From CAIUGU01 sp965279735 (GTDB lineage: Bacteria; Pseudomonadota; Gammaproteobacteria; Steroidobacterales; Steroidobacteraceae): a DNA stretch of 64,000 nucleotides. The notes under the pieces were generated by a model. It saw nothing but the letters and a program-made list of their open reading frames with translations. It was not told where the DNA came from and did no database searches. Below are positions 32,936 through 42,163 of the stretch, piece by piece (positions within the stretch are counted from its first letter, which is position 1; each line of letters opens with the position of its first letter). The position numbers and the translations under genes are program-made. The DNA is taken from NCBI GenBank assembly GCA_965279735.1, contig OZ257260.1:3472001-3536000 (forward strand). The letters are read 5' to 3'.

Positions 32936-33808
32936 TTAAAGCAGCACAGCTACCGCGCCCAGCACCACCAGTGCGGCGCCGGCAATTTCCCAAGGTGCGA
33001 CGCGTTCGCGGAACATGTGTCGCGAGACAGCCCACGCGATGAGGACATCGACGAGCTGCACGGTCTTGACCGCAGCGGCTGAAGGGCCTGTGGCGAAAGC
33101 GGTGAGGAGCAAGGCGGAGGCAATGGAGCCGGCGGCGCCGGGTGTGAGTGAGGGGCGCCACGCGGCGAGCACTTCACGAAGCACGGGGCGGAAGAAGATC
33201 AGGAGCAGGATGCCGCCGATGATCGTTTGCAGAGTCAGTGTCGCGGACAAGGCGGCAGCAGCTCCGACCCACGGTTCACCGCCCCACGACAAGGCGGAGG
33301 CTCGATAGCCGACGGAGGCAAACGCGAACAGCAGGCCGGAGCCTGCGCCGGCAAGCGCGGCACCGAGGGCATTCCGGTCGACACTGACGTGAGCCATGAC
33401 GATGACACCCACTGTGCCGACGACGGCGCCCAGCCAGTCGCCTGGGGACAGGTGATCGCCAATCACCACCATCCCGATGACTGCCGCGCTGAGCACTTCA
33501 GTCTTCGAGAGCGCGGTGGTTACTGCGAAGGCACGCGAACTCATGGCAATGACGAGTGCGGCGGTGGCTGCGACCTGAGCCGTTCCGGCGAGCAGTGTCC
33601 AGCCCAGGAATTCCCATGACGGACCACCGCTCGGCCCGTAGATGGAAAGCACTACGGCTCCCCACAACAGAGCGAAAGGCAGGCCGTAGAGAAAACGGAT
33701 GTAGGTGGCCCCCCAAAGTCCAAGACGTCCTGTAAGGGAGCGCTGGGCTGCGTTACGCACGACCTGCAGGCCGGCGGCACCAATCGCGAGGAAGGGCCAG
33801 ATGATCAT
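32936..33808 (-). CDS. EamA/DMT-family transporter
   Basis: 290 residues with ten hydrophobic helices, from IIWPFLAIGAAGLQVV to PWEIAGAALVVLGAVAVLL. TALSKTEVLSAAVIGMVVIGDHLSP and the C-terminal AWAVSRHMFRERVAPWEIAG are the paired EamA repeats of the drug/metabolite transporter superfamily. It exports or imports small metabolites; the substrate is unknown. It lies just downstream of ubiB on the same strand with a 25-base gap. Confidence 0.85.
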   Translation of the reverse strand: MIIWPFLAIGAAGLQVVRNAAQRSLTGRLGLWGATYIRFLYGLPFALLWGAVVLSIYGPSGGPSWEFLGWTLLAGTAQVAATAALVIAMSSRAFAVTTALSKTEVLSAAVIGMVVIGDHLSPGDWLGAVVGTVGVIVMAHVSVDRNALGAALAGAGSGLLFAFASVGYRASALSWGGEPWVGAAAALSATLTLQTIIGGILLLIFFRPVLREVLAAWRPSLTPGAAGSIASALLLTAFATGPSAAAVKTVQLVDVLIAWAVSRHMFRERVAPWEIAGAALVVLGAVAVLL

Positions 33809-33833
33809 GAAGCTGCGACAGACGCGCGCTTCA

Positions 33834-35477
33834 TCAATCCCTTCTGGAATACCAGTAGTTCAGGATGGCTGCCACGAACAGCAGGATGCCCGGCCAGTGC
33901 GGGTCGCGCACGAGAGCGAACCACAGTACGCCACCGAGGCCCGCTGCAGCCGAAAGAATCGTTGCGTCGCGCCGGTCGGCACTTTCACGTGCCTCCTTGC
34001 GCAGTTCGGCGAGATTCTCGGCCTGCACCGGAATATGCAGCCGGTGTTCCGCTGCTCTTTGAATAGTCGATTGCAGCAGCTGCGGCGTCAGCTTCAGCGC
34101 TTCGGTCAGGTCCGGCAGCTGTTCCTTGAAGCTCTTCACGATCGCGCGAACGCTGTAACGGCTGCGCATCCATTCACGCAGGATCGGTTGCGCCGTTTTC
34201 CACAGGTCGAGGTCCGGATAGAGCTGTCGCCCCAGGCCTTCGATCTGCAACAGCGTCTTCTGCAATAGAATGAGTTGCGGTTGAACCGTCATCTGGAAAC
34301 GCTGCGCCGTCTCGAACAACCGCAGCAGCACCTGCCCGAACGAGATTTCCTTCAGTGGCTTGTTGAAGATGGGCTCGCACACCGTGCGCACAGCCGATTC
34401 CAGTTCATCAACGCGCGTTCCCGCGGGCACCCAGCCTGAATCGACGTGCAGCTTCGCGACGCGATGGTAGTCCCGATCGAAGAACGCCATGAAATTCTCG
34501 GCCAGGTAGTGCTGGTCGCGCGGATCGAGAGTTCCCACAATGCCGAAATCGACGGCCGCGTATTTCGGGAATTCAGGATCGCCGATCTGCACGAAGACAT
34601 TGCCGGGATGCATGTCGGCATGAAAGAAGTTATGCCGGAAGACCTGCGTGAAGAAGATCTCCACGCCATTCTCCGCCAGGCGCTGGAAATTCGTACCGCG
34701 CTTCCGGAGTTCATCCAGGTCGCTGATGAGGATGCCGTGGATGCGCTCCATCACCATGACGTTCTTGCGGCACAGATCCCAGTAGATCCCGGGCACGTAC
34801 AGAAGGTTGGAAGTGGCGAAGTTGCGCTTGAGCTGCGCGGCGTTCGCGGCTTCGCGCATCAGGTCGAGTTCATCGAGAATGGTCTTCTCGTACTCCCGCA
34901 CGACTTCAACGGGACGCAGGCGATGGCCTTCTTTCCAGTAGCGTTCCGCGAGTCCCGCGAGCGCGTACATGACTTCGATATCCCGCTCGATCAGTGCGCG
35001 GATGCCGGGGCGAACCACCTTGGCGACGACTTCGCTGCCGTCCTTTAGCTGAGCGACATGCACCTGCGCAATGGTCGCGGCAGCCAGCGGGTTCTCGTCG
35101 AATGTCGCAAAGACTTCACCTACGGGGCGACCGTAAGCCTCTTCGATAAGCTGGCGTGCGACGGCGCCAGGGAAGGGCGGAACACGATCCTGCAGCTTGG
35201 CGAGTTCATCGGCGAGGTCAGTCGGCAGCAGATCGCGGCGTGTAGACAGTGTCTGGCCGAATTTCATGAAGATCGGGCCGAGCTCTTCAAGAGCCTTCCG
35301 CAAACGTTCTCCGCGTGTGCCGGCGATCTTGCTGCTGCTGAACCACGCGGCAGGCGAGAGATAGAAGGCAAAGCGCAGCGGCCGGAACAGGTGCGTCGCC
35401 AGCACGATGTCATCGAGCCCGTGCTTCACGAGCACACGCTGGATATTGAGCAATCGGGTCAGGACGCGAAGACGCAT
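33834..35477 (-). CDS. ubiB: Ubiquinone biosynthesis kinase-like protein UbiB
   Basis: 547 residues. ABC1/ADCK atypical kinase signatures are seen: LGPIFMKFGQTLSTRRDLLP (KxGQ helix), LAAATIAQVHVAQLKDGSEV (Ala-rich loop near residue 134), ERIHGILISDLDELR and DMHPGNVFV (near 291). The C-terminus has two membrane helices (ATILSAAAGLGGVLWFAL, GILLFVAAILNYW). UbiB is needed for ubiquinone biosynthesis, probably extracting lipid intermediates at the inner membrane. It is the third gene of the minus-strand ubiE-ubiJ-ubiB set. Confidence 0.96.
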   Translation of the reverse strand: MRLRVLTRLLNIQRVLVKHGLDDIVLATHLFRPLRFAFYLSPAAWFSSSKIAGTRGERLRKALEELGPIFMKFGQTLSTRRDLLPTDLADELAKLQDRVPPFPGAVARQLIEEAYGRPVGEVFATFDENPLAAATIAQVHVAQLKDGSEVVAKVVRPGIRALIERDIEVMYALAGLAERYWKEGHRLRPVEVVREYEKTILDELDLMREAANAAQLKRNFATSNLLYVPGIYWDLCRKNVMVMERIHGILISDLDELRKRGTNFQRLAENGVEIFFTQVFRHNFFHADMHPGNVFVQIGDPEFPKYAAVDFGIVGTLDPRDQHYLAENFMAFFDRDYHRVAKLHVDSGWVPAGTRVDELESAVRTVCEPIFNKPLKEISFGQVLLRLFETAQRFQMTVQPQLILLQKTLLQIEGLGRQLYPDLDLWKTAQPILREWMRSRYSVRAIVKSFKEQLPDLTEALKLTPQLLQSTIQRAAEHRLHIPVQAENLAELRKEARESADRRDATILSAAAGLGGVLWFALVRDPHWPGILLFVAAILNYWYSRRD

Positions 35478-35489
35478 GGAGGCTCGTGA

Positions 35490-36098
35490 TCAGGAAACGG
35501 GTGAGCGGCGAAGCTTTCGCTCCACGAGTGCCAGTTTTGCTTCAGCGCGCTCGACATCGTCGCGCAGACGGTCCACGCCACTCTCGAACTCGTTCACTTC
35601 GAGGCGTGTCGGCAGGTCGCGGCTTTCTTCCTGCAGATACTCCGTGACGTTCTGGCCGAAGGTCGTGGCTGCCCGCTGGCCGAAATTGAGTGCGCTGCGG
35701 GCGAGCGAGCCGATCTGGTGAGCCGCGACATCGCCGACCAGTCGTGAAAGTTCTTCTTCAAGATCCGGGCGCGCGGCCTTCAGCAGGTTCTGGAAACTCT
35801 GCGCTGCCTCCGCATCGCCTTCGATGTGCACGACGCCCGAACGTACCTGCGACTCCGGCGATTTGGCCACCAGCGCGAGCAGCGCAAGAGGACTGCCGGA
35901 GATGGACGCATCGGCTTTGCCTTCGTGCGTCGTCGACAGTTCCAGTTTCTCGCCCGTCGAGCGGCAGTAAATGGACTGGTTCACGCCGGTCACGTGAATC
36001 GCCATCACCCGTCCTTCGAGCCGCCGGCAGAGCGCCTGCGCAGTAGCCGAATCGACGAGCGTGCGATTGAGCAGGGATTCAAGAGGAGCCAGCAGCAT
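35490..36098 (-). CDS. ubiJ: Ubiquinone biosynthesis accessory factor UbiJ
   Basis: 202 residues. The N-terminal part is an SCP2 lipid-binding fold (LEGRVMAIHVTGVNQSIYC, SGSPLALLALVA, SGVVHIEGDAEAAQSFQNLL), followed by a helical/coiled-coil C-terminus (DRLRDDVERAEAKLALVERKL). UbiJ with UbiK organises the Ubi complex in the cytosol. It overlaps the ubiE stop by one base (TGATG) and stands 12 bases before ubiB. Confidence 0.93.
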   Translation of the reverse strand: MLLAPLESLLNRTLVDSATAQALCRRLEGRVMAIHVTGVNQSIYCRSTGEKLELSTTHEGKADASISGSPLALLALVAKSPESQVRSGVVHIEGDAEAAQSFQNLLKAARPDLEEELSRLVGDVAAHQIGSLARSALNFGQRAATTFGQNVTEYLQEESRDLPTRLEVNEFESGVDRLRDDVERAEAKLALVERKLRRSPVS

Positions 36099-36877
36099 CA
36101 GACTTTGTAGCCTCTGTGCAAGGCCACGATGCCGCCGGTGAGATTGTGGAAGCGGGTCTGTTCGAACCCGGCTGTCCGCAGCATCCCGAGCAGCGTTTCC
36201 TGATCCGGAAAGCGGCGGATGGATTCGGCGAGATAGCGGTAGCTCGCTTCGTCACCCGCGACGACCTTCCCGAGCCAGGGCAGCACGCTGAATGAATACG
36301 CATCGTAGACAGGTTTGAGTCCCGGAGCCGTGGGATGCGAGAACTCGAGGATCAGGAGCTGGCCACCCGGTTTCAGGATGCGAAACATCGACGCGATGGC
36401 TGCCTGCTTGTCAGTGACGTTACGCAGACCAAACCCGATGGTCACACAGTCGAATGATTCGTCGGCGAACGGGAGACTCTCCGCATTGGCGAGCGCGAAC
36501 TCGACGCCTTTGACGATGCCCCGATCGAGCAGGCTGTCGCGACCTTCAGCCAGCATCGCCGCGTTGATGTCGGAGAGCACGACCTTGCCGGTGGGACCTA
36601 CCTGCTTCGACATACCTGCGGCGAGATCGCCCGTCCCACCGGCCACATCCAGTGCGGACTGACCGGGGCGCAAGCCTGTCTGGCTCAAGGTGAACTGTTT
36701 CCACAGCCGGTGCATGCCACCCGACATGAGGTCGTTCATCAGGTCGTACTTGCCGGCGACCGATTCGAATACCGCACGGACGCGTTTGGCTTTTTCAGCC
36801 AGCGGCACTTCCTGGTAGCCGAAGTCGACTTTGCCAGAATCTTGGCTTGAGCTTTGACCTGAACCGGGGGGATTCAT
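36098..36877 (-). CDS. ubiE: Ubiquinone/menaquinone C-methyltransferase
   Basis: 259 residues from ATG 36877; a longer frame reaches a GTG at 36931 overlapping the previous stop, but family members begin close to 36877. VRAVFESVAGKYDLMNDLMSGG, ALDVAGGTGDLAAGM (motif I), FDCVTIGFGLRNVTDK and the end GGIVALHRGYKV match UbiE throughout. It methylates the benzoquinol ring in the ubiquinone pathway using SAM. First of the three ubi genes. Confidence 0.95.
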   Translation of the reverse strand: MNPPGSGQSSSQDSGKVDFGYQEVPLAEKAKRVRAVFESVAGKYDLMNDLMSGGMHRLWKQFTLSQTGLRPGQSALDVAGGTGDLAAGMSKQVGPTGKVVLSDINAAMLAEGRDSLLDRGIVKGVEFALANAESLPFADESFDCVTIGFGLRNVTDKQAAIASMFRILKPGGQLLILEFSHPTAPGLKPVYDAYSFSVLPWLGKVVAGDEASYRYLAESIRRFPDQETLLGMLRTAGFEQTRFHNLTGGIVALHRGYKV

Positions 36878-36930
36878 GAATGCCGGGGACCTTGTTTTGA
36901 CCGCGGGCATTGTAACAGGGCCCGAAGTCA

Positions 36931-37281
36931 CTACAGCTCGGTGTATTTCCTGCTGCTCCCGCGGGCCTTGTCTACCGGGTACTTTTCGGCATTGAGCACA
37001 AGCTTGGCTTTCGCGGCATCCAGGAGGCTGACATCCAGCTTGTCGGCCAGACGTAGGAGGTACAGCAGAACATCAGCCATTTCCTGCCGGACCCCTTCGA
37101 GTCGGGTCGCGGACAGCGATCGACTCTCATCCTCGGTCAGCCACTGGAAATGCTCGAGCAGTTCTGCGGCTTCGACGCTCAACGCCGCCGCCAGGTTTTT
37201 CGGAGAATGGAACTGGTCCCAGTCGCGCTCCCTCGCGAAGTCACGCAAGGCATCGCGCAGTGTGTCGAGATCCTGGCTCAT
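36931..37281 (-). CDS. MazG-like nucleotide pyrophosphohydrolase
   Basis: 116 residues from ATG 37281. LAAALSVEAAELLEHFQWL with EMADVLLYLLRLADKLDVSL is the EExxE/ExxD metal site of the MazG/RS21-C6 dCTP pyrophosphatase family. It would hydrolyse non-canonical NTPs or dCTP to the monophosphate, a house-cleaning role. It lies between the DUF971 gene and ubiE, and its TAG overlaps the possible GTG of the longer ubiE frame. Confidence 0.88.
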   Translation of the reverse strand: MSQDLDTLRDALRDFARERDWDQFHSPKNLAAALSVEAAELLEHFQWLTEDESRSLSATRLEGVRQEMADVLLYLLRLADKLDVSLLDAAKAKLVLNAEKYPVDKARGSSRKYTEL

Positions 37282-37286
37282 GCGCC

Positions 37287-37658
37287 TCAGCCTGGTTTGA
37301 CGCCCGGTGTCGGATAGGGAATGCCAAGGTCCTTGAGGCGCTCGAGGTACTGCTGCCACTTCACGGCATGGCCTTCGCCCAGTTCCTTGAGATAGGCCCA
37401 GGTATACAAACCCGTGTCATGGCCGTCGTCGAACACGAGCTTCAGGGCATAGTGACCCATGGGCTCCACGGCGGTGATGCGCACCTGGTCCTTGCCGAGC
37501 TGCAGCGTTTCCTGCCCGGCCCCATGCCCCCGCACCTCGGCGGACGGGGAGTTGATCCGCAGATACTCGAAGGGCAGCTCGAACCGGCTGCCATCGTCGA
37601 AGCTCACGTCGAGTACGCGCGATTTCGTCCGGAGCTTGATCGCAGTGGGATGCGGCAT
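37287..37658 (-). CDS. DUF971-family protein
   Basis: 123 residues. KSRVLDVSFDDGSRFELPFEYLRINSPSAE and FDDGHDTGLYTWAYLKEL are the DUF971 fold, related to the N-terminal domain of gamma-butyrobetaine hydroxylase. Such genes usually follow hslU in this lineage, as here (2 bases between them). It is thought to be involved in protein or iron-sulfur assembly, without firm evidence. Confidence 0.9.
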   Translation of the reverse strand: MPHPTAIKLRTKSRVLDVSFDDGSRFELPFEYLRINSPSAEVRGHGAGQETLQLGKDQVRITAVEPMGHYALKLVFDDGHDTGLYTWAYLKELGEGHAVKWQQYLERLKDLGIPYPTPGVKPG

Positions 37659-37660
37659 GA

Positions 37661-38998
37661 TTACAAAATGTATCTCGTGAGGTCCTCGTCCTTCACCAGC
37701 TCGCCGAGGGAACGGTCGACATACTCCGCATCGATGGTAACTTTTCTTGCGCCACCTTCGGTCGCATCGAATGAAACCTGTTCGAGCAGGCGCTCCATGA
37801 CCGTATGCAACCTGCGTGCACCGATGTTCTCGGTCCGTTCATTCACCTGGAAAGCGACTTCTGCAATTCGCCGCACACCGCTGGCCACATATTCGAGTTC
37901 GAGGCCTTCGGTGGCGAGCAGCGCCTTGTACTGGGTGCAAAGCGAGGCATCGGGCTCGGTCAGGATGCGCACGAAGTCGTCGACTTTCAGTGCTTCGAGT
38001 TCCACGCGGATCGGAAAGCGGCCCTGCAGCTCCGGGATCAGGTCCGAAGGCTTCGACATGTGGAAGGCGCCCGATGCAATGAACAGCATGTGATCGGTCT
38101 TCACGATGCCGTACTTCGTCGTGACAGTGCTGCCTTCAACCAACGGCAACAGGTCGCGCTGCACGCCTTCCCGCGATACGTCTGCTCCGGCAGCTTCCTG
38201 CCGGCGGGCGATCTTGTCTATTTCGTCGATGAACACGATGCCGTTCTGCTCTGCATTCCTGACGGCCTGCAGTTTCAGTTCGTCTTCGTTGACCATCTTG
38301 CCGGCTTCTTCGTCGGTCAGCAGCTTGAAGGCTTCGCGAACTTTGAGCTTGCGTGCCTTGGTACGGGTCTGCCCCAGGTTCTGGAACATGCCCTGCAGCT
38401 GCTGCGACAGGTCTTCCATGCCGGGCGGCGCCATGATCTCGACGCCCATCGGCAATGACCGCACTTCGATCTCGATTTCCTTGTCGTCGAGCGCGCCTTC
38501 ACGCAGCATTTTCCGGAAGCGCTGACGGGTTTCATTGTCCTTTGCGCCTGGATCCGGCTCGGCATTGAAGCCCATCGAGCGGGGCCTTGGCAGCAGCGCA
38601 TCGAGCACCCGGTCTTCGGCGGCGTCCATGGCGCGATGCCGGACCTTTTCCACTTCGATCTCGCGGGTCATCTTGACGGCGACATCGAGCAGATCCTTGA
38701 TGATCGAATCGACCTCACGGCCTACATAGCCGACTTCTGTGAACTTGGTGGCTTCCACCTTGATGAACGGGGCACGGGCAAGACGCGCGAGTCGACGTGC
38801 GATCTCGGTCTTGCCAACGCCTGTCGGTCCGATCATCAGGATGTTTTTCGGCGTGATTTCCGCCCGCAGGGGTTCTTCCACCTGCATCCGGCGCCAGCGG
38901 TTGCGCAGAGCGATGGCGACTGCACGCTTGGCGGCACTCTGGCCGACGATGTGCTTGTCGAGTTCCTGGACGATTTCGCGGGGAGTCATGTCGGACAT
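37661..38998 (-). CDS. hslU: ATPase subunit of HslUV protease
   Basis: 445 residues from ATG 38998; the TTG six bases earlier has no support. Walker A is GPTGVGKTEIARR near residue 57, FIKVEATKFTEVGYVG and GIVFIDEIDKIA (Walker B) follow, and sensor 2 lies in IGARRLHTVMERLLE. The protein ends in DEDLTRYIL, the C-terminal tail that docks into HslV. It unfolds substrates for the HslV peptidase. Gap to hslV is 14 bases. Confidence 0.97.
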   Translation of the reverse strand: MSDMTPREIVQELDKHIVGQSAAKRAVAIALRNRWRRMQVEEPLRAEITPKNILMIGPTGVGKTEIARRLARLARAPFIKVEATKFTEVGYVGREVDSIIKDLLDVAVKMTREIEVEKVRHRAMDAAEDRVLDALLPRPRSMGFNAEPDPGAKDNETRQRFRKMLREGALDDKEIEIEVRSLPMGVEIMAPPGMEDLSQQLQGMFQNLGQTRTKARKLKVREAFKLLTDEEAGKMVNEDELKLQAVRNAEQNGIVFIDEIDKIARRQEAAGADVSREGVQRDLLPLVEGSTVTTKYGIVKTDHMLFIASGAFHMSKPSDLIPELQGRFPIRVELEALKVDDFVRILTEPDASLCTQYKALLATEGLELEYVASGVRRIAEVAFQVNERTENIGARRLHTVMERLLEQVSFDATEGGARKVTIDAEYVDRSLGELVKDEDLTRYIL

Positions 38999-39012
38999 AG
39001 GCAAGGGCGGTA

Positions 39013-39546
39013 CTACCGGAGTTCCTCGATCGTGAGATTGCGATTGGTGTAGATGCAGATGTCGGCAGCGATGTTCAGCGCCTTTTCGACGATCGTGCGG
39101 GCATCGAGTTCAGTGTTCTGCAACAGGGCGCGCGCTGCGGCTTCGGCATAGGTGCCACCCGATCCGATGGCCATCAGGTCTTCCTCGGGTTCGATCACAT
39201 CGCCGTTGCCCGAAATGACGAACGAATTCTTGATGTCGGCGACGCAGAGCAAAGCCTCGAGCCGCCGCAGGCTGCGATCCGTACGCCAGTCCTTCGCGAG
39301 TTCGATCGCGGCACGCGTGAGATTGCCGTATTGCTGCAGCTTGCCTTCGAAGCGTTCGAACAGCGTGAAGGCATCGGCGGTGCCGCCCGCAAAACCCGCC
39401 AGCACCTTGCCGTCATAGAGGCCGCGAACCTTGCGGGCATTGCCCTTCATGACCGTGGTGCCGAGCGTGACCTGGCCATCGCCACCAATGACGACGACGC
39501 CATTGCGCCGGACGGAAAGAATGGTGGTGCCGTGAAAGTCCGCCAT
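39013..39546 (-). CDS. hslV: Peptidase subunit of HslUV protease
   Basis: 177 residues from ATG 39546. The catalytic Thr is the first of TTILSVRRNG, which here follows a short propeptide MADFHG, as in many non-enteric homologues. GGDGQVTLGTTVMKGNARKVR and IGSGGTYAEAAARAL are signatures. It forms the double hexameric proteolytic core with HslU. A start at 39567 would add seven residues. Confidence 0.96.
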   Translation of the reverse strand: MADFHGTTILSVRRNGVVVIGGDGQVTLGTTVMKGNARKVRGLYDGKVLAGFAGGTADAFTLFERFEGKLQQYGNLTRAAIELAKDWRTDRSLRRLEALLCVADIKNSFVISGNGDVIEPEEDLMAIGSGGTYAEAAARALLQNTELDARTIVEKALNIAADICIYTNRNLTIEELR

Positions 39547-39624
39547 GGGGCTGCTGGTTGGAGGCATGCGCTTGGAAATCCTGCTCAGGAAACAAAAGCC
39601 GGAAGAGGTTCAAGACCTCTGTCT

Positions 39625-40530
39625 TCAGCCCGCCCGTTTGCGGGCTCGCGGATGGGACGCGTCGTATATCTTGGCGAGATGCTGGAAATCAAGGTGGGTA
39701 TAGATCTGCGTCGTCGAGATGTTCGCGTGCCCCAGCAGTTCCTGCACGCCACGCAGGTCATGGCTCGATTCCAGCAGATGGGTGGCGAAGGAGTGCCGGA
39801 ACATGTGTGGATGCACGTGCATCCCGAGTCCCTGCAGCTTGGCCCAGCGCGCAATGCGTAGCTGGATCGCCCTGGCGCCGAGGCGTCCGCCGTTGCGGCC
39901 GACAAAAACCGCGATCTCTTCCGGCCCCGCAATGGCGACACGTTCCTTCAACCAGGCGCCAATGGCGGTGACGGCATGTCTGCCCACCGGCACGATCCGC
40001 GTCTTGCTGCCCTTGCCGAGCACCCGCACGGTCTGGTCCTTGAGATCCAGGTCCATCAGGTCGAGCTGCACCAGTTCCGAGAGTCGCAGCCCTGATGAAT
40101 AGAGCAGCTCCATCAAGGCTTTGTCGCGCGTGTCGAGGCGGTCGTCGGTCCGGAACTCAAGCAGCCGTCCCATCTGGTCGGCATCGAGCGTCTGTGGCAG
40201 ACGCTTGCGCGCCTTCGGCGCCTTGATCTCAAGGCCGGGGTTTGCCGCAAGCACACGCTCACGCAGCAGGAAGTCGAAGAAGGAACGCAGCGCGGCGAGA
40301 CGCCGTTGAATGCTGCGCGGGTCGAGGCCTTGCCGATGTTCGCGCGCCGCGAAGCTGCGCACCCGGAAGCCATCGAGTTGGGGCCAGTCGGTAATGCCGT
40401 CGTGGTCGCAGAACGCAGCGAATTTTTTCAGGTCGCGCTCATAGGCCGAAGCCGTATGCACGGACAGCCGGCGCTCGGTCTTGAGGTGAACCAGGAACCT
40501 TGGAATCCAGGCGAGGGCGGAATCGAGCAT
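39625..40530 (-). CDS. xerC: Site-specific tyrosine recombinase XerC
   Basis: 301 residues. The catalytic set is complete: Arg in SGLRLSELV (about 148), Lys in GKGSKTR (about 172), His-x-x-Arg in HMFRHSFATHLL (about 243), His in LGHANISTTQ (about 266) and Tyr in IYTHLD (about 278). The N-terminal SAM-like core-binding domain LSVHTASAYERDLKKF is present. With XerD it resolves chromosome dimers at dif. Its position between dapF/DUF484 and hslV is normal for this group. Confidence 0.96.
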   Translation of the reverse strand: MLDSALAWIPRFLVHLKTERRLSVHTASAYERDLKKFAAFCDHDGITDWPQLDGFRVRSFAAREHRQGLDPRSIQRRLAALRSFFDFLLRERVLAANPGLEIKAPKARKRLPQTLDADQMGRLLEFRTDDRLDTRDKALMELLYSSGLRLSELVQLDLMDLDLKDQTVRVLGKGSKTRIVPVGRHAVTAIGAWLKERVAIAGPEEIAVFVGRNGGRLGARAIQLRIARWAKLQGLGMHVHPHMFRHSFATHLLESSHDLRGVQELLGHANISTTQIYTHLDFQHLAKIYDASHPRARKRAG

Positions 40531-40552
40531 GGCGCCAGCGCCCGGCGAGCTG

Positions 40553-41260
40553 TCAGAGCGCTCCGACTGCCTCGCTCACGAGATCGCCGATCCTGGCCAG
40601 GAAGTCGGTGCTCATGGTCGGATGGAAACGCTCGACGTCGGGGCTACCAATGGCCAGCAGGCCATAGGAGGCGTCCGGACCCAGTGGCACGAGCGCTGCC
40701 GAGCCGATCGCGACGGTGCCTTCGCCGAACAGGTAGTCACGCTGGCTGTCACGGATCTGCCCGCAACGAGGCCGCGCCGATTCGAAGAAGGTGTCGAACA
40801 TCTTGAGATCGGCATTGCCGCGCTCGACCATCCTGATGTGTCGGTGGTTGAGCTGGTTGAGCCCGGCCACGTCGGTACGGGTCGAGACGATCAGCCACTG
40901 CGAGGCCCCGAAGTCTTCCCGCAACGAGCCTTCCAGCGTCTCAAGCAACCCGGCGGCGCCGCGTGCGCGGATCAGGCGTCGTGCGAGGCGATGGATCTTG
41001 TCGGAGAGGGAATCGTTCGAGCGCGCGACATCGACCAGCTCGCGCAGCTTGCTCTCGAGCTTCTGGTTCTTCTCCCGGAGCACGAGCACCTGGCGTTCGA
41101 CGAGAGAGACCGTGGACAGCCCGCGTTCGTGCGGCACCCGCAGGCGGGCGAGGACATTCGCGTTGCGTTCGAAGAAATCAGGGTTGCGTTGCAGGTACTC
41201 GGCAACGGCTTCTTCCGAAACGGATTCGGCATCGACGCCACGCACGCTTTGCTTGTTCAT
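40553..41260 (-). CDS. DUF484-family protein
   Basis: 235 residues. It contains VAEYLQRNPDFFERNANVLARLRVPHERG, a coiled-coil VSLVERQVLVLREKNQKLE, and a GAF-like C-terminal half (SAALVPLGPDASYGLLAIGSPDVERFHPTM). DUF484 proteins always accompany dapF and xerC and may be GAF-type sensors of division or recombination, but this is not established. Gap to xerC is 22 bases, to dapF 28. Confidence 0.92.
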   Translation of the reverse strand: MNKQSVRGVDAESVSEEAVAEYLQRNPDFFERNANVLARLRVPHERGLSTVSLVERQVLVLREKNQKLESKLRELVDVARSNDSLSDKIHRLARRLIRARGAAGLLETLEGSLREDFGASQWLIVSTRTDVAGLNQLNHRHIRMVERGNADLKMFDTFFESARPRCGQIRDSQRDYLFGEGTVAIGSAALVPLGPDASYGLLAIGSPDVERFHPTMSTDFLARIGDLVSEAVGAL

Positions 41261-41288
41261 ATCGTTCGCGCCCGGAAGTTAAAGCGGC

Positions 41289-42128
41289 TTACAGTTCAAT
41301 CTGGCCTTCGAACACTTTCTCGGCAGGGCCGGTCAGCCACAGCGCCTTGCCAGTACCTTCCCACTCGACGGTCAGCCGGCCGCCAGGCAGGTCCACCTTC
41401 ACGCTGGACCCGAGCAATCCAAGGCGACGACCGACGGCAACCGCACCACAGGCACCGGTGCCGCAGGCCAGCGTCTCGCCGACGCCACGCTCGAAGACCC
41501 GCAAGCGGATGTGACCCGCATCGATGACTTCCATGAAGCCCACGTTCGCGCGCCTCGGGAACCGCGGATGATTCTCCACGGCGGGACCCAAACTGTCCAC
41601 CGGCGCGCCTGCAACCGAAGGCACCCGCAACACTGCGTGCGGATTGCCCATCGATACTGCGCCGATCTCGATCCGCGTGCCATTGACTTCAAGGGGATAG
41701 AGATTCGCTTCCCGCTCGGCGACGAAGGGCAGGGAATCGGGATCGAAATTGGGGATGCCCATGTCGACAGCGACCAGCCCATCGTCCCGGACGCGCGCGT
41801 TGACGAGGCCGCCCATGCTGTCCATCCGCAGCGGGCCATTGTGGGCGTGGCCATTGCGAGGGCGATGATTGATCAGCGAGGCGATGCATCGGGCGCCGTT
41901 GCCGCATTGTTCGACCTCGGAGCCATCGGCATTGAAGATGCGATAGAACACGTCGGTGCCGGGTTGCCGCGGGGGCTGCAGCACGAGGGCCTGGTCGAAG
42001 CCGATTCCGGTCCGGCGATCCGCCAGTTTCCGGAACATGGCGGAGTCCGGGAGGCTGGCATCGTCAGCCGCGTCGAACACGATGAAATCGTTGCCGGCGC
42101 CCTGCATCTTGGTGAAGGAAAGGAGCAT
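41289..42128 (-). CDS. dapF: Diaminopimelate epimerase
   Basis: 279 residues from ATG 42128; the frame runs on further upstream but that part is not DapF. The N-terminus is FTKMQGAGNDFIVFD; the two catalytic Cys are in EQCGNGARC (about 73) and LACGTGACGAV (about 223). It converts LL-DAP to meso-DAP in lysine and peptidoglycan synthesis. Confidence 0.97.
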   Translation of the reverse strand: MLLSFTKMQGAGNDFIVFDAADDASLPDSAMFRKLADRRTGIGFDQALVLQPPRQPGTDVFYRIFNADGSEVEQCGNGARCIASLINHRPRNGHAHNGPLRMDSMGGLVNARVRDDGLVAVDMGIPNFDPDSLPFVAEREANLYPLEVNGTRIEIGAVSMGNPHAVLRVPSVAGAPVDSLGPAVENHPRFPRRANVGFMEVIDAGHIRLRVFERGVGETLACGTGACGAVAVGRRLGLLGSSVKVDLPGGRLTVEWEGTGKALWLTGPAEKVFEGQIEL

Positions 42129-42163
42129 GGGCAGAGGATAGCAGAGCCGGGTGTCGCGGGCCC